From assembly GCA_017472965.1 (NCBI GenBank), contig JAFUNR010000023.1:45530-109529 (forward strand): a stretch of DNA of 64,000 bases. The letters run 5' to 3'. The position numbers and the translations under genes were made by a program. This document shows, piece by piece, positions 41,593 to 51,390 of this stretch (positions are counted from its first letter, which is position 1; every line of letters begins with the position of its first letter). This DNA comes from Oscillospiraceae bacterium (lineage in GTDB: Bacteria > Bacillota > Clostridia > Oscillospirales > Ruminococcaceae). The notes beneath the pieces were generated by a model, which worked only from the letters and a program-made list of their open reading frames with translations, was not told the DNA's origin and searched no databases.

Positions 41593-42324
41593 ATGGGTCA
41601 GAAAGTCAATCCCCACGGTTTGCGTGTAGGCGTCATCAAGGATTGGGACAGCCGCTGGTTCGCCAATAAGAAGGACTTTGGCGATACCCTGGTCGAGGAT
41701 TACAACATCCGCAAGGTTCTGAAGAAGCAGCTGTACGCCTCCGGCGTTTCCAAAATCGAGATCGAGCGCACCACCGACCGTGTCAAGATCAACATCTACT
41801 GCGCTAAGCCCGGTATGGTCATCGGCCGTCAGGGCGCTGAAAAGGAAAAGCTGCAGGATCAGATGAAGAAGATGATCGGCAAAGAGGTCATCGTCAACAT
41901 CGTCGAGATCCGCAACCCCGATACCAATGCTCAGCTGGTGGCTGAGAGCATCGCTTCCCAGCTGGAGCGCCGCACCTCTTTCCGCCGCGCTATGAAGATG
42001 AGCATCGGCCGTGCCATGCGCATGGGCGCTAAGGGTATCAAGTGCAACCTGTCCGGTCGTCTGGCCGGCGCCGACATCGCCCGCAGCGAGGAGTACCATG
42101 AGGGTACCATCCCCCTGCAGACCCTGCGCGCTGACATCGATTACGGCTTTGCAGAGGCTGCCACCACCTACGGCCGCATCGGCGTCAAGGTGTGGATCTA
42201 CAAGGGCGAGGTCCTGAAGGGCCAGGCTCCCGCTGAGGAAGTTCGCCCCCCCAAGAGATTCGACGGCGAGCGTCGTGATCGTCGCAACGATCGCCGCGCT
42301 CCCCGCAGAGAAGGAGGCAACTGA
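41593..42324 (+). CDS. rpsC: 30S ribosomal protein S3
   Basis: This 243-aa S3 has the KH domain [15 protein letters not shown] and the C-terminal domain of the mRNA entry site. It ends in a very arginine-rich tail ([16 protein letters not shown]), longer than in many homologs. AAGAGGAGG precedes the ATG; 2 bp separate it from rplP. Confidence 0.98.
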   Translation: MGQKVNPHGLRVGVIKDWDSRWFANKKDFGDTLVEDYNIRKVLKKQLYASGVSKIEIERTTDRVKINIYCAKPGMVIGRQGAEKEKLQDQMKKMIGKEVIVNIVEIRNPDTNAQLVAESIASQLERRTSFRRAMKMSIGRAMRMGAKGIKCNLSGRLAGADIARSEEYHEGTIPLQTLRADIDYGFAEAATTYGRIGVKVWIYKGEVLKGQAPAEEVRPPKRFDGERRDRRNDRRAPRREGGN

Positions 42325-42326
42325 TA

Positions 42327-42749
42327 ATGTTACTGCCTAAACGTGTTAAATACCGTCGCGTTCAGCGCGGTCGCATGACCGGTAAAGCCAGCCGTGGCAA
42401 TAAGGTCAACCAGGGTGAATATGGCATCATGGCTACCGAGCCCGCCTGGATCACCTCCAACCAGATCGAAGCAGCCCGTATCGCCATGACCCGTTACATC
42501 AAGCGTGGCGGTCAGGTCTGGATCAAGATCTTCCCCGACAAGCCCGTCACCGAGAAGCCCGCTGAGACCCGCATGGGTTCCGGTAAGGGCAGCCCCGAGT
42601 ACTGGGTCGCTGTCGTCAAGCCCGGTCGCGTTATGTTCGAGATCGGCGGCGTTTCCAAGGATCTGGCCTATGAGGCTCTGCGTCTGGCCATGCACAAGCT
42701 GCCCTGCAAGTGCAAGATCGTAGCCCGTGAAGAGGAGGTTGCTGAGTAA
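42327..42749 (+). CDS. rplP: 50S ribosomal protein L16
   Basis: This 140-aa L16 ([38 protein letters not shown]) binds near the A-site tRNA elbow. It uses AGAAGGAGG inside the rpsC end as ribosome binding site, and its stop overlaps the rpmC start by one base. Confidence 0.98.
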   Translation: MLLPKRVKYRRVQRGRMTGKASRGNKVNQGEYGIMATEPAWITSNQIEAARIAMTRYIKRGGQVWIKIFPDKPVTEKPAETRMGSGKGSPEYWVAVVKPGRVMFEIGGVSKDLAYEALRLAMHKLPCKCKIVAREEEVAE

Positions 42750-42946
42750 TGAAAGCTAGTGAAATCCGCGAGATGAACAGCGAAGCTCTGAACAAGAAGC
42801 TGGCCGACCTGAAGGAAGAGCTGTTCAACCTGCGTTTCCAGCACGCCATCAACCAGCTGGAGAATCCGGGCCGCATCACCGCCGTCAAGAAGGATATCGC
42901 CCGTGTCAAGACCGCCCTTCGCGCCATTGAGCTGAAGGCTGAATAA
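42749..42946 (+). CDS. rpmC: 50S ribosomal protein L29
   Basis: This 65-aa two-helix L29 ([27 protein letters not shown]) sits at the tunnel exit beside L23. It overlaps rplP by one base (TAATG). Confidence 0.97.
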   Translation: MKASEIREMNSEALNKKLADLKEELFNLRFQHAINQLENPGRITAVKKDIARVKTALRAIELKAE

Positions 42947-42966
42947 GAGTAGAGAGGAGAGAAACA

Positions 42967-43221
42967 ATGGAACGCAATCTGAGAAAGACTCGTGTGGGCG
43001 TTGTCACCTCCGACAAGATGGACAAGACCATCGTCGTGTCCGTCCTTGACAACGTCAAGCATCCTCTCTACAAGAAGATCATCAAGCGCACCGTGAAGTT
43101 CAAGGCTCATGACGAGAACAACGAGTGTGGCATCGGTGACCGCGTAGAGATCATGGAGACCCGTCCCCTGTCCAAGGATAAGCGCTGGAGACTGGTCCGC
43201 ATCATCGAGAAGGCGAAATAA
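42967..43221 (+). CDS. rpsQ: 30S ribosomal protein S17
   Basis: This 84-aa S17 ([37 protein letters not shown]) is an early 16S-binding OB-fold protein. 20 bp after rpmC with GAGAGGAGAG; 90 bp follow before rplN. Confidence 0.97.
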   Translation: MERNLRKTRVGVVTSDKMDKTIVVSVLDNVKHPLYKKIIKRTVKFKAHDENNECGIGDRVEIMETRPLSKDKRWRLVRIIEKAK

Positions 43222-43311
43222 GATTTTCGATAGGGGCGGTTCATCATCCGCCCAAAGCTGTGCGGGCACACAGCCCGCGCTGCTTCCACTAACATTAAGG
43301 AGGAACGCACT

Positions 43312-43680
43312 GTGGTACAGATGCAAACCTATCTCAAGGTGGCTGACAACACCGGCGCGAAAGAGATCATGTGCATTCGCGTGCTGGGCGGCACCCGTAA
43401 GAGATATGCAAGAGTGGGCGACGTTATCGTTGCCTCTGTTAAGAAGAGCACTCCCGGCGGCGTGTGCAAGAAGGGCGATGTGGTCAAGGCCGTTATCGTC
43501 CGCAGCAAGAGCCCGCTGCGCCGTGAGGATGGCAGCTACATCCGTTTCGATGAGAACGCTGCTGTTATCATCCGTGAAGACAAGAATCCGAGAGGCACCC
43601 GTATTTTTGGACCTGTTGCCCGCGAGCTGCGTGAGAACGGCTATCTGAAAATCTTGAGCCTGGCTCCGGAATCGCTGTAA
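43312..43680 (+). CDS. rplN: 50S ribosomal protein L14
   Basis: This 122-aa L14 ([40 protein letters not shown] type end) lies at the subunit interface and is the binding site of RsfS. It starts with GTG behind TTAAGGAGGAA. The 90-bp spacer before it holds GGGCACACAGCCC-like pairing only. Confidence 0.97.
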   Translation: MVQMQTYLKVADNTGAKEIMCIRVLGGTRKRYARVGDVIVASVKKSTPGGVCKKGDVVKAVIVRSKSPLRREDGSYIRFDENAAVIIREDKNPRGTRIFGPVARELRENGYLKILSLAPESL

Positions 43681-43694
43681 GGAGGACATACGAA

Positions 43695-44009
43695 ATGAAT
43701 AAAGTGCATGTCAAGACCGGCGATACCGTGATGATCATCAGCGGTAAAGACCGTGGCAAGTCCGGCAAGGTGCTGGCCGTGAGCCCCGCCGAGGGCAAGG
43801 TCCTGGTCGAGGGCCTGAACATGGTCACCAAGCACGTCAAGGCCCGCCGTCAGGGCGAGCAGGGCGGCATCGTGAAAGCCGAAGGCGCTCTGTATGCAAG
43901 CAAGGTCATGCCCGTTTGCCCCAAGTGCGGCAAGGCTGTCCGTGTTGGCCACGTCATGAAGGACGACAAGAAGGTCCGCGTCTGCAAGAAGTGCGGCGCT
44001 GAAATCTGA
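43695..44009 (+). CDS. rplX: 50S ribosomal protein L24
   Basis: This 104-aa L24 has the KOW motif TVMIISGKDRGKSGKVLAVS. The C-terminal half carries CPKCGK and CKKCGAE, a zinc-binding pair in this version. It starts 50S assembly. 14 bp after rplN with AAGGAGG. Confidence 0.97.
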   Translation: MNKVHVKTGDTVMIISGKDRGKSGKVLAVSPAEGKVLVEGLNMVTKHVKARRQGEQGGIVKAEGALYASKVMPVCPKCGKAVRVGHVMKDDKKVRVCKKCGAEI

Positions 44010-44027
44010 TAGGAGGAGGAAAGACTA

Positions 44028-44570
44028 ATGGCATCTAGACTGAAAGAGCGTTACGCCAGCGAGGTCGCTCCTGCTCTGATGAAGAAGTTTCAGTACAAGA
44101 GCGTGATGCAGATCCCCAAGCTGGATAAGATCGTCATCAACGTTGGCTGCGGCGAAGCCCGCGAGAATCCGAAGGTGCTGGACGCTGTTGTCGGCGATCT
44201 GAGCAAGATCACCGGCCAGAAGCCCATCATCTGCAAGGCCAAGAAGAGCGTTGCGAACTTCAAACTGCGCGAGGGCATGCCCATCGGCGTTAAGGTCACC
44301 CTGCGCGGCGACCGTATGTACGAGTTCATGGACCGTTTCTTCAATGTGGCTCTGCCCCGTGTCCGCGACTTCCGCGGCATCAACGGCGACGCCTTCGATG
44401 GTCGCGGCAACTACAGCTGCGGCATCAAGGAGCAGATCATTTTCCCCGAGATCGAGTACGATAAGATCGACGCTGTCCGTGGTATGGACATCTGCTTCGT
44501 TACCACTGCACAGACCGATGAAGAGGGCAAGGAGCTGCTGAAGGCTCTGGGCGCCCCCTTTGCGAACTAA
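44028..44570 (+). CDS. rplE: 50S ribosomal protein L5
   Basis: This 180-aa L5 ([51 protein letters not shown]) binds 5S rRNA and contacts P-site tRNA. 18 bp after rplX with AGGAGGAGG. Confidence 0.98.
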   Translation: MASRLKERYASEVAPALMKKFQYKSVMQIPKLDKIVINVGCGEARENPKVLDAVVGDLSKITGQKPIICKAKKSVANFKLREGMPIGVKVTLRGDRMYEFMDRFFNVALPRVRDFRGINGDAFDGRGNYSCGIKEQIIFPEIEYDKIDAVRGMDICFVTTAQTDEEGKELLKALGAPFAN

Positions 44571-44584
44571 GGGAGGGAAAATAA

Positions 44585-44770
44585 GTGGCTAAGACCAGTA
44601 TGAAAATCAAGCAGAAGGCTGAGCCCAAGTTCAGCACTCGTGCTTACACCCGCTGCAAGATCTGCGGCCGTCCCCACGCTTACCTTCGCAAGTACGGCGT
44701 CTGCCGTATCTGCTTCCGCGAGCTGGCTTACAAGGGCCAGATCCCCGGCGTCAAGAAGGCCAGCTGGTAA
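44585..44770 (+). CDS. rpsZ: 30S ribosomal protein S14, zinc type
   Basis: This 61-aa S14 has the four-cysteine zinc form (CKICGRPH and CRICF), the type Z protein of Firmicutes, instead of the longer zinc-free S14. GTG start behind GGGAGGG. A strong 8-bp hairpin (44778-44796) lies in the spacer after it. Confidence 0.97.
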   Translation: MAKTSMKIKQKAEPKFSTRAYTRCKICGRPHAYLRKYGVCRICFRELAYKGQIPGVKKASW

Positions 44771-44777
44771 TCAACCG

Positions 44778-44796
44778 GCGGCCTTCGGAAGGCCGC
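44778..44796 (+). promoter_or_regulatory. Strong hairpin between rpsZ and rpsH
   Basis: GCGGCCTT pairs with AAGGCCGC around a CGG loop, with no T-run. A second pairing, CCGTGG with CCACGG (about 44818-44852), follows. Possible mRNA processing or S8-type regulatory site in the spc segment. Confidence 0.5.
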
Positions 44797-44892
44797 AGCT
44801 CACTTTCGTGTCCGAACCCGTGGAAGGTTGCCGCTTGCGGCAAGACCCCACGGTGTAACCTGACTAAAATATTATTTAGGAGGTAACTACCC

Positions 44893-45288
44893 ATGCAAAT
44901 CACCGATCCCGTCGCTGATCTGCTGACCCGCATCCGCAACGCCAGCAGCGCTCGCCATGCTACGGTCGATGTTCCTGCTTCCAACCTGAAGAAGGCTATC
45001 TGCAACATTCTGGTTGAAGAGGGCTATGTCAAGAGCGTCCAGTCCATCGAGGACAACAAGCAGGGCACCCTGCGTCTGACGCTGAAGTACGAGAACAACA
45101 AGCCGGTCATCTCCGGCCTGCGCAGAGTCTCTAAACCCGGCCTGCGTATCTACACCAACTGCGAAGAGATGCCCAAAGTCATGAAGGGCCTGGGTGTCGC
45201 TATCATTTCCACTTCCAAAGGCGTTATGACCGATAAGGCTGCCCGTGCTGCGCACGTCGGCGGCGAAGTCCTCGCCTTTGTCTGGTAA
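44893..45288 (+). CDS. rpsH: 30S ribosomal protein S8
   Basis: This 131-aa S8 (MQITDPVADLLTRIRNASSA, VISTSKGVMTDKAARAAHVG) binds 16S helix 21 and in E. coli represses the spc operon. A 122-bp spacer precedes it; TTTAGGAGG is the ribosome binding site. Confidence 0.98.
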   Translation: MQITDPVADLLTRIRNASSARHATVDVPASNLKKAICNILVEEGYVKSVQSIEDNKQGTLRLTLKYENNKPVISGLRRVSKPGLRIYTNCEEMPKVMKGLGVAIISTSKGVMTDKAARAAHVGGEVLAFVW

Positions 45289-45306
45289 TCAGGGGGGCTT
45301 AAGACT

Positions 45307-45849
45307 ATGTCGAGAATCGGAAGAAAACCCGTGGTCATTCCTGCCGGTGTTGAGGTCGCTATCGACGGCCAGAACATCACGGTGAAAGGCCCCAAAGGCA
45401 CCTTGAATTCCACCATCCATCACCTGATCTCTGCCACTGTCGAGGGCAACCAGGTGATCGTTACCCGTGCCAATGACGAGAATCTGTCCCGCAGCGTGCA
45501 CGGTCTGTCCCGTACCCTGATCAATAACATGGTCGTGGGCGTCTCCGAAGGCTTCAAGAAGGAGCTGGAGGTTCAGGGCGTCGGCTACCGTGTCCAGAAG
45601 CAGGGCAAGGATCTGGTCATGACCCTGGGCTACTCTCATCCCGTCGTCATGAGCGACAACGACGACATCAAGATCGAAGTGCCTGATCAGTTCCACATCG
45701 TTGTCACCGGTATCGATAAGCAGAAAGTCGGTCAGTTCGCTGCCGAAGTTCGTGAGAAGCGTCCGCCTGAGCCTTATAAGGGCAAGGGTATCCGCTACGT
45801 CGGTGAGTTCGTTGCCCACAAAGAGGGCAAAACCGGTAAGGGTAAATAA
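45307..45849 (+). CDS. rplF: 50S ribosomal protein L6
   Basis: This 180-aa L6 (SRIGRKPVVIPAGVEV, RKRPPEPYKGKGIRYVGE-type end) sits near the sarcin-ricin loop. It is followed 18 bp later by rplR. Normal length. Confidence 0.98.
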   Translation: MSRIGRKPVVIPAGVEVAIDGQNITVKGPKGTLNSTIHHLISATVEGNQVIVTRANDENLSRSVHGLSRTLINNMVVGVSEGFKKELEVQGVGYRVQKQGKDLVMTLGYSHPVVMSDNDDIKIEVPDQFHIVVTGIDKQKVGQFAAEVREKRPPEPYKGKGIRYVGEFVAHKEGKTGKGK

Positions 45850-45867
45850 GGAAAGGAGTAAGAACAG

Positions 45868-46227
45868 ATGGTTAAAAAGATGGATAAAAACGCTGCTCGT
45901 CTGCGCCGTCACACCCGTGTTCGCGGCAAGATCAGCGGCACGGCGGAAATGCCCCGCCTGAACGTGTTCCGCTCCTCCAAACACATCTATGCCCAGATCA
46001 TCGACGACGTGGCTGGCGTGACTCTGGTCAGCGCTTCCAGCATGGACAAGGGCTTTGAGGCCAACGGCGGCAACGCTGAGGGCGCCAAGGCTGTCGGCGT
46101 TGCGATCGCCAAGAAGGCTTTGGAGAAGAACATCACCACCGTCGTATTCGACCGCGGCGGCTATGTTTATCACGGCCGTGTGCAGGCTCTGGCCGAGGGC
46201 GCCCGCGAAGGCGGCCTGAAGCTGTAA
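45868..46227 (+). CDS. rplR: 50S ribosomal protein L18
   Basis: This 119-aa L18 ([38 protein letters not shown]) binds 5S rRNA with L5. ATG 45868 follows AAAGGAG. Confidence 0.97.
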   Translation: MVKKMDKNAARLRRHTRVRGKISGTAEMPRLNVFRSSKHIYAQIIDDVAGVTLVSASSMDKGFEANGGNAEGAKAVGVAIAKKALEKNITTVVFDRGGYVYHGRVQALAEGAREGGLKL

Positions 46228-46239
46228 GGAGGGAATACG

Positions 46240-46743
46240 ATGCAAAAGTTCAACAATGCTCCGGAAACTGAGATGATCGAGAAGGTCGTCTACATCAACC
46301 GCGTTTCCAAAACCGTCAAGGGCGGCCGCGTCATGAAGTTCAGCGCGCTGGTCGTCGTGGGCGACGGCAAGGGCAACATCGGCTACGGCATGGGTAAGGC
46401 CGCCGAGGTTCCCGAAGCCATCCGTAAGGGCATCGAGAATGCCAAGAAGAATATGGTCAACGTTGCCCTGCGCGGCACCACCATCCCCCACGAGATCACC
46501 GGTATCTTCGGTGCCGGCCGTGTGCTGATGCGTCCCGCCGCTCCCGGTACCGGCGTTCTGGCCGGCGGCCCCGTTCGTGCCGTCCTGGAAGCCGCAGGTA
46601 TCAAGGACATCCGCGCCAAGTCTCTGCGTTCCAACAATCCCTGCAACGTCGTTGCTGCCACCTTTGCTGGCCTGCAGGCGCTGCGTACCGCTGAGCAGGT
46701 TGCCGCCATCCGTGGCAAGTCTGTCAAAGAAATTCTGGGTTAA
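46240..46743 (+). CDS. rpsE: 30S ribosomal protein S5
   Basis: This 167-aa S5 ([40 protein letters not shown]) acts in decoding accuracy and helicase activity at mRNA entry. 12 bp after rplR with AAGGAGGG. Confidence 0.98.
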   Translation: MQKFNNAPETEMIEKVVYINRVSKTVKGGRVMKFSALVVVGDGKGNIGYGMGKAAEVPEAIRKGIENAKKNMVNVALRGTTIPHEITGIFGAGRVLMRPAAPGTGVLAGGPVRAVLEAAGIKDIRAKSLRSNNPCNVVAATFAGLQALRTAEQVAAIRGKSVKEILG

Positions 46744-46757
46744 GGAGGTAGCTGACA

Positions 46758-46979
46758 ATGGCTGAGAATACTAAGGCTGCCGCCAAGAAGGCTTCTGAAA
46801 AGACCGTTGCAACCGTTACCATCACTTTGAAGAAGAGCCTGATCGCTTGCAAGGAAAAGCAGATCGCTACCGCTCTGTCTCTGGGTCTGAAGCGTCCCGG
46901 TGATGTGACCGTTCAGCCCGACAATGCCGCCACCAAGGGTAAGATCGCTGTGATCTCTCACATGGTGGAGGTCCACTAA
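46758..46979 (+). CDS. rpmD: 50S ribosomal protein L30
   Basis: This 73-aa L30 is somewhat longer than the usual 60 aa because of an Ala/Lys-rich N-terminal extension ([18 protein letters not shown]) before the core [21 protein letters not shown] precedes the ATG. Confidence 0.95.
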   Translation: MAENTKAAAKKASEKTVATVTITLKKSLIACKEKQIATALSLGLKRPGDVTVQPDNAATKGKIAVISHMVEVH

Positions 46980-47001
46980 AAAGACAGGAGGTGCAATCGC
47001 A

Positions 47002-47439
47002 ATGAAACTCCATGAGTTGCAGCCCGCTCTGGGCTCTAACAAGGAAGCCAAGCGCAAAGGCCGTGGTCACGGCTCCGGCAACGGTAAGACTGCCGGTTAT
47101 GGCCACAAGGGTCAGAAGGCTCGTTCCGGCGTCAAGAAGGCCGGTTTCGAGGGCGGCCAGATGCCGCAGCAGCGCCGTCTGCCCAAGCGCGGCTTCAATA
47201 ACATCTTCGCTACCGTTTACGCCAATGTCAAGGTGCAGGATCTGGAGCGTTTTGAGGATGGCAGCGTTGTCACCACTCAGACTCTGATCGACGCCGGCAT
47301 CATCAAAAAGCCTCTGGATGGCGTTAAGGTGCTGGGCAACGGTGAGCTGACCAAGAAGCTGACCGTTCAGGTCGCCGCCTTCAGTGCCGCCGCCAAAGAG
47401 AAGATCGAAAAGGTCGGCGGAAAGGCTGAGGTGATTTAA
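47002..47439 (+). CDS. rplO: 50S ribosomal protein L15
   Basis: This 145-aa L15 has the glycine/basic N-terminal tail ([20 protein letters not shown]) and [18 protein letters not shown]. It assembles late in the 50S. The stop is directly followed by the secY start. Confidence 0.98.
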   Translation: MKLHELQPALGSNKEAKRKGRGHGSGNGKTAGYGHKGQKARSGVKKAGFEGGQMPQQRRLPKRGFNNIFATVYANVKVQDLERFEDGSVVTTQTLIDAGIIKKPLDGVKVLGNGELTKKLTVQVAAFSAAAKEKIEKVGGKAEVI

Positions 47440-48753
47440 GTGCTGAAGACTTTCCGTAACGCCTGGAAGATCGCTGAGCTGCGCAAGAAGATCCTCTTCA
47501 CGCTGTTCGTTCTGCTGATCTTCCGCCTGGGTGCCGCACTGCCTGTGCCTTTTATTGACGCCGGAGCGCTGGAATCCTGGTTCGGCAGTGATGCCGTTCA
47601 GGGCAGTATGTTCAATTATCTGGATATGCTGACCGGTGGCAGCTTCTCGCAGGCCACTGTGTTTGCCCTGTCCGTTACCCCCTACATCAACGCCTCCATC
47701 ATCATGCAGCTGCTCACAGTCGCCATTCCGGCACTGGAGCGGCTGAGCAAGGAAGGCGAAGAGGGCCGCAACGTGATCAACCGCATCACCCGCTACGTCA
47801 CTACAGGCATCGCTGCTCTGCTGGGTGTAATGTATTACTTCCTGCTGCGCAATCAGGGTGCTCTGTCTGACGAGGGCGTGTTTGCTGCACTGGTCATCAT
47901 CTTTACTTTCACTGCCGGTTCTATGTTGATCACCTGGCTCGGTGAGCAGATCGATACCCACGGCATCGGCAACGGCGTCTCTATGCTGATCTTCGCCGGT
48001 ATCGTGTCCCGTCTGTCCACTCTGCCCGGTCAGGCAGTTTCCTACCACAGTTATGCACAGATGCTGCGCCAGTTCGGTCAGCCCTGGGTTCAGATCTACA
48101 TCTTCCTGGTTCTGGCTGCCATTCTGAGCATCGTAAGCATCTTCTTCGCTGTGTTCATCACCAACGCCGAGCGCCGCATTCCCGTGCAGTACGCCAAGCG
48201 TGTGGTGGGCCGCAAGCAGTACGGCGGTCAGGCCAGCTACATCCCCCTGAAGGTGAACATGAGCGGCGTTCTGCCCGTCATCTTCGCCTCCTCCATCGTG
48301 TCGATCCCGGCCACCATTCTGATGTTCTTCCCGGCTCTGTCCGATAAGAAGATCATCGGCCCGGTGCTGAACTTCTTCAACATGAATGGCTGGGGCTACG
48401 CTGTGTTCTACGCCCTGCTGATCTTTGCTTTCAACTACTTCTATGTTGCCATCCAGTATAACCCCATCGAGATCGCCAACAACCTGCGGAGCAACAACGG
48501 TGTGATCCCCGGCGTTCGTCCCGGCAAGCCCACCAGTGATTTCATCACCCGTGCGCTGAGCAAGATCACCTTCATGGGCGGCATCTTCCTGGTTCTGCTG
48601 GCTGGCCTGCCCATCGTCATGGGCAACCTCACCGGCATTCAGATGCAGCTGGCCGGCACGTCTCTGCTGATCATGGTCGGCGTCGCGCTGGATACCTGCC
48701 GCAGTCTGGAGAGCTATATGCTCATGCGTCACCACAAGGGTTTCCTGGAATAA
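47440..48753 (+). CDS. secY: Preprotein translocase subunit SecY
   Basis: This 437-aa protein has ten membrane segments forming the Sec channel. Seen are IFRLGAALPVPFIDAGAL at TM1, ALSVTPYINASIIMQLL, the cytoplasmic loop with RRIPVQYAKRVVGRKQYGGQ, and the C-terminal IEIANNLRSNNGVIPGVRPG. It starts with GTG directly after the rplO stop, using the GAGGTGATT region as SD, so it is probably coupled. Confidence 0.98.
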   Translation: MLKTFRNAWKIAELRKKILFTLFVLLIFRLGAALPVPFIDAGALESWFGSDAVQGSMFNYLDMLTGGSFSQATVFALSVTPYINASIIMQLLTVAIPALERLSKEGEEGRNVINRITRYVTTGIAALLGVMYYFLLRNQGALSDEGVFAALVIIFTFTAGSMLITWLGEQIDTHGIGNGVSMLIFAGIVSRLSTLPGQAVSYHSYAQMLRQFGQPWVQIYIFLVLAAILSIVSIFFAVFITNAERRIPVQYAKRVVGRKQYGGQASYIPLKVNMSGVLPVIFASSIVSIPATILMFFPALSDKKIIGPVLNFFNMNGWGYAVFYALLIFAFNYFYVAIQYNPIEIANNLRSNNGVIPGVRPGKPTSDFITRALSKITFMGGIFLVLLAGLPIVMGNLTGIQMQLAGTSLLIMVGVALDTCRSLESYMLMRHHKGFLE

Positions 48754-48781
48754 ACTGCTTTTAAGGATTAGGAGGACCACA

Positions 48782-49414
48782 ATGAATCTGATTTTGTTGG
48801 GCGCTCCCGGTGCCGGCAAAGGCACCCAGGCGGAGATCGTCTGCGATAAGCTGGGTATTCCTACCATCAGCACCGGCAACGCTCTGCGTGCCGCCATCAA
48901 GGACGGTACCGAGATGGGTCTGAAGGCGAAGGAAGCTGTTGACGCCGGCCGCCTTGTCTCCGACGAGATCGTCGTCGGCATCGTCAAGGAAAGACTGGCG
49001 CAGGATGACTGCAAAAACGGCTTTATTCTGGATGGTATGCCCCGTACTGTTGCTCAGGCTCACGCTCTGGAGGACATGGGGGTCAACATCGATAAGGTCA
49101 TCGACATCGAGGTTTCGGACGAAGCGATCATCGCCCGTCTGTCCGGCCGCCGGGTTTGCTCTGCGTGTGGCGCAAGCTATCACACCGAGTATAAGCCCAG
49201 CAGCGTGGAGGGCGTGTGCGACCGCTGCAATGGTGCGCTGATCATCCGCAAGGATGACGAGCCCGCCACCGTGCTGGAGCGTCTGGCCACTTACCACGAG
49301 CAGACCGAGCCGCTGGTCGAGTTCTACCGTGAGCGCGGCAAGCTGGTGGTCGTGGAAGGCCAGGAGAAGGTGGAGGACACCTCCGCTCTGCTGCTGGCTG
49401 CGCTGGAGGCTTAA
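48782..49414 (+). CDS. adk: Adenylate kinase
   Basis: This 210-aa enzyme interconverts ATP plus AMP and 2 ADP. P-loop LGAPGAGKGTQAE, AMP site STGNALRAAI and LDGMPRTVAQA are present. The long lid carries CSACGASYH and CDRCN, four cysteines for a structural zinc as in Gram-positive Adk. TTAGGAGGA is upstream; map follows without a gap. Confidence 0.98.
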   Translation: MNLILLGAPGAGKGTQAEIVCDKLGIPTISTGNALRAAIKDGTEMGLKAKEAVDAGRLVSDEIVVGIVKERLAQDDCKNGFILDGMPRTVAQAHALEDMGVNIDKVIDIEVSDEAIIARLSGRRVCSACGASYHTEYKPSSVEGVCDRCNGALIIRKDDEPATVLERLATYHEQTEPLVEFYRERGKLVVVEGQEKVEDTSALLLAALEA

Positions 49415-50161
49415 ATGATTCCGGTCAAATCGTCTGCCGACATCCAAAAGATGCGGCGCGCCTGCCAGATCGCCGCAGCTGCCCTGAAAAAGGGCGGCGA
49501 GGCGGTCCGGCCCGGCATCACCACAGCACAGTTGGATAAGATCATTCATCAGACTATCGTTTCCATGGGCGGCAAGCCTGCCTGTCTGGGATACTGCGGC
49601 TTCCCTGCCGCTGCATGCATCAGCGTCAATGACGTTGTGATCCACGGCATCCCGGGCGGGCGGACGCTCAAGGAGGGAGACATCGTCGGTATCGACCTGT
49701 GTGTCTCCTGCGATGGGTTCATCGGCGACAATGCAGCCACCTTTGCCTGCGGGAGTATCGATCCCGAGGCACAGCGACTGCTGGATGTCACCAAAGAAGC
49801 TCTTGCCCGCGGCATTGCTGCCGCGCAGGCGGGCAGCCGGATCGGTGATATCAGCGCTGCAGTGCAGGGCTGGGTCGAGGAGAACGGATTTTCCTGCATC
49901 CGCGACTATACCGGCCACGGCATCGGCCGCGAAATGCACGAGGAACCCGAAGTACCCAACTATGGCAAGGCCGGTCACGGCCCTCGTCTGGTTCCGGGTA
50001 TGACCATCTGCATCGAGCCGATGGTCGCGCAGAAGGACTGGAAGGTCAAGGTGCTGTCCGATGGCTGGACGGCTGTGACCCGTGATGGCGGGCTGGCGGC
50101 TCATTTCGAGCACACCGTCGTCATCACCTCCAAGGGTCCGGTCATCCTGACCCAGCCATGA
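49415..50161 (+). CDS. map: Methionine aminopeptidase type I
   Basis: This 248-aa enzyme removes the initiator Met. Metal ligands are in GDIVGIDLCVSCDGFIGDNA, GHGIGREMHEEPEVPNYG and the final HFEHTVVIT. The ATG is contiguous with the adk stop. Length fits the type Ia form without extension. Confidence 0.98.
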   Translation: MIPVKSSADIQKMRRACQIAAAALKKGGEAVRPGITTAQLDKIIHQTIVSMGGKPACLGYCGFPAAACISVNDVVIHGIPGGRTLKEGDIVGIDLCVSCDGFIGDNAATFACGSIDPEAQRLLDVTKEALARGIAAAQAGSRIGDISAAVQGWVEENGFSCIRDYTGHGIGREMHEEPEVPNYGKAGHGPRLVPGMTICIEPMVAQKDWKVKVLSDGWTAVTRDGGLAAHFEHTVVITSKGPVILTQP

Positions 50162-50171
50162 GGAGGTTCTT

Positions 50172-50447
50172 ATGGATCTCTGCAAGGGCATGATCGTTCG
50201 CTCCCGCGCCGGCCGCGATGCCGGTCGCTGGTGCGTGATCATGGGGCTGGAAGAAAACTTCGCATGGATCGCTGACGGCGACCTGCGACCGATCGAAAAG
50301 CCCAAACGCAAAAAGCTGATGCATCTGGCCCGTACCAATACGGTGCTTGCGCCGGATGATTATTCCACAAACAACCGTCTGAAACAGGTTTTGGCGGCAT
50401 TTGGCCGTCCGGGCCCCATGCACGAAGGAGGGCAGGAGCTTGTCTAA
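50172..50447 (+). CDS. KOW-domain RNA-binding protein (L14e-like)
   Basis: This 91-aa protein has a KOW-like N-terminus ([20 protein letters not shown]) and a basic middle ([11 protein letters not shown]), as in the L14e/L27e-like proteins found between map and infA in many Clostridia. It probably binds rRNA or ribosomes; the role is unknown. GAGGAGG precedes the ATG; its last 8 bp overlap infA. Confidence 0.85.
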   Translation: MDLCKGMIVRSRAGRDAGRWCVIMGLEENFAWIADGDLRPIEKPKRKKLMHLARTNTVLAPDDYSTNNRLKQVLAAFGRPGPMHEGGQELV

Positions 50448-50658
50448 AGAAGATGTCATCGAAGTAGAGGGCACCGTCGTTGAGGCTATGCCCAATGCAA
50501 TGTTCAAAGTTGAACTGGCCAACGGCCATCAGCTGCTGGCCCATATCTCCGGTAAGCTGCGTATGAACTTCATCCGCATTCTGCCGGGTGATAAGGTAAC
50601 GCTGGAGATGTCCCCTTACGATCTGAATAAGGGCCGCATCACATGGCGCTCCAAGTAA
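50440..50658 (+). CDS. infA: Translation initiation factor IF-1
   Basis: The protein has 72 aa from a TTG at 50440, chosen because GGAGGGCAGGAG lies just before it and the product [20 protein letters not shown] has the exact IF-1 length. It binds the 30S A site with IF-2/IF-3. The OB-fold blocks [17 protein letters not shown] and LNKGRITWR are intact. It overlaps the KOW gene. Confidence 0.97.
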   Translation: MSKEDVIEVEGTVVEAMPNAMFKVELANGHQLLAHISGKLRMNFIRILPGDKVTLEMSPYDLNKGRITWRSK

Positions 50659-50795
50659 GAGACCGGGCACTCTGAATCAGAGACCGGGCACTTCGAGACG
50701 CAAGCGTTCCAAATATCCGCTATGTACCCATGCGTCGGTAGGCGCTGCCCTGCAGCGTACCCCGTTCGCTAATTGATTTAGGAAAGGTGAATGAA
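50659..50795 (+). other. Spacer with a short direct repeat between infA and rpmJ
   Basis: AGAGACCGGGCACT occurs twice, at about 50657-50670 and 50679-50692. No promoter or terminator is clear in this 137-bp spacer. Confidence 0.5.
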
Positions 50796-50909
50796 ATGAA
50801 AGTTAAACCTTCCGTGAAGCCCATCTGCGAAAAGTGCAAGGTGATCAAGCGCAAAGGCCGCGTCATGGTCATCTGCGAGAACCCCAAGCACAAACAGCGC
50901 CAGGGCTAA
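50796..50909 (+). CDS. rpmJ: 50S ribosomal protein L36
   Basis: The 37-aa protein reads [20 protein letters not shown], then a stretch with a further Cys and His ([12 protein letters not shown]). It is the zinc-containing (CxxC...CxxxxH) form. GGAAAGGTG precedes the ATG at 50796. It is often missed because of its length. Confidence 0.97.
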   Translation: MKVKPSVKPICEKCKVIKRKGRVMVICENPKHKQRQG

Positions 50910-51000
50910 GCGAGACCCGGGCAGGGGGCTAAGTGCGTAGAATCCCGGCGCAGGCCCCGACATAGGACATGGGATGAACGAATTTAGGAGGCTAAATTTT

Positions 51001-51372
51001 ATGGCTCGTATTGCTGGTGTGGACCTGCCCCGCGACAAGCGCATTGAGGCTGGTCTGACCTACATCTACGGTATCGGCCCGAGCACTGCCAAGCGCATTC
51101 TGGCTGCTACCAACATCAACCCCGATACTCGCGTTAAGGACCTGACTGATGATGAAGCTCAGCTCATCCGTGACTATCTCGACGCCAACAACATCCTGGT
51201 CGAAGGCGACCTGCATCGTGACGTTGCTCTGAACATCAAGCGTCTGGTTGAGATTCAGTGCTACCGCGGTGTCCGTCATCGCAAGGGCCTGCCTGTGCAT
51301 GGCCAGCGTACCAAGACCAACGCCCGTACCCGTAAGGGCCCGAAGCGTACCGTCGCCAACAAGAAGAAATAA
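51001..51372 (+). CDS. rpsM: 30S ribosomal protein S13
   Basis: This 123-aa S13 ([40 protein letters not shown]) contacts P-site tRNA and bridges to L5. ATG 51001 follows TTTAGGAGG; the frame upstream to 50974 is not needed. Confidence 0.98.
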   Translation: MARIAGVDLPRDKRIEAGLTYIYGIGPSTAKRILAATNINPDTRVKDLTDDEAQLIRDYLDANNILVEGDLHRDVALNIKRLVEIQCYRGVRHRKGLPVHGQRTKTNARTRKGPKRTVANKKK

Positions 51373-51390
51373 CCGAGGAGGAAAAGGCTA

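Noticed and set aside
46867-49014. Long reverse-strand frame under rplO, secY and adk
   Set aside because: It is antisense to three certain genes and has Gln/His/Asp-rich shadow composition.
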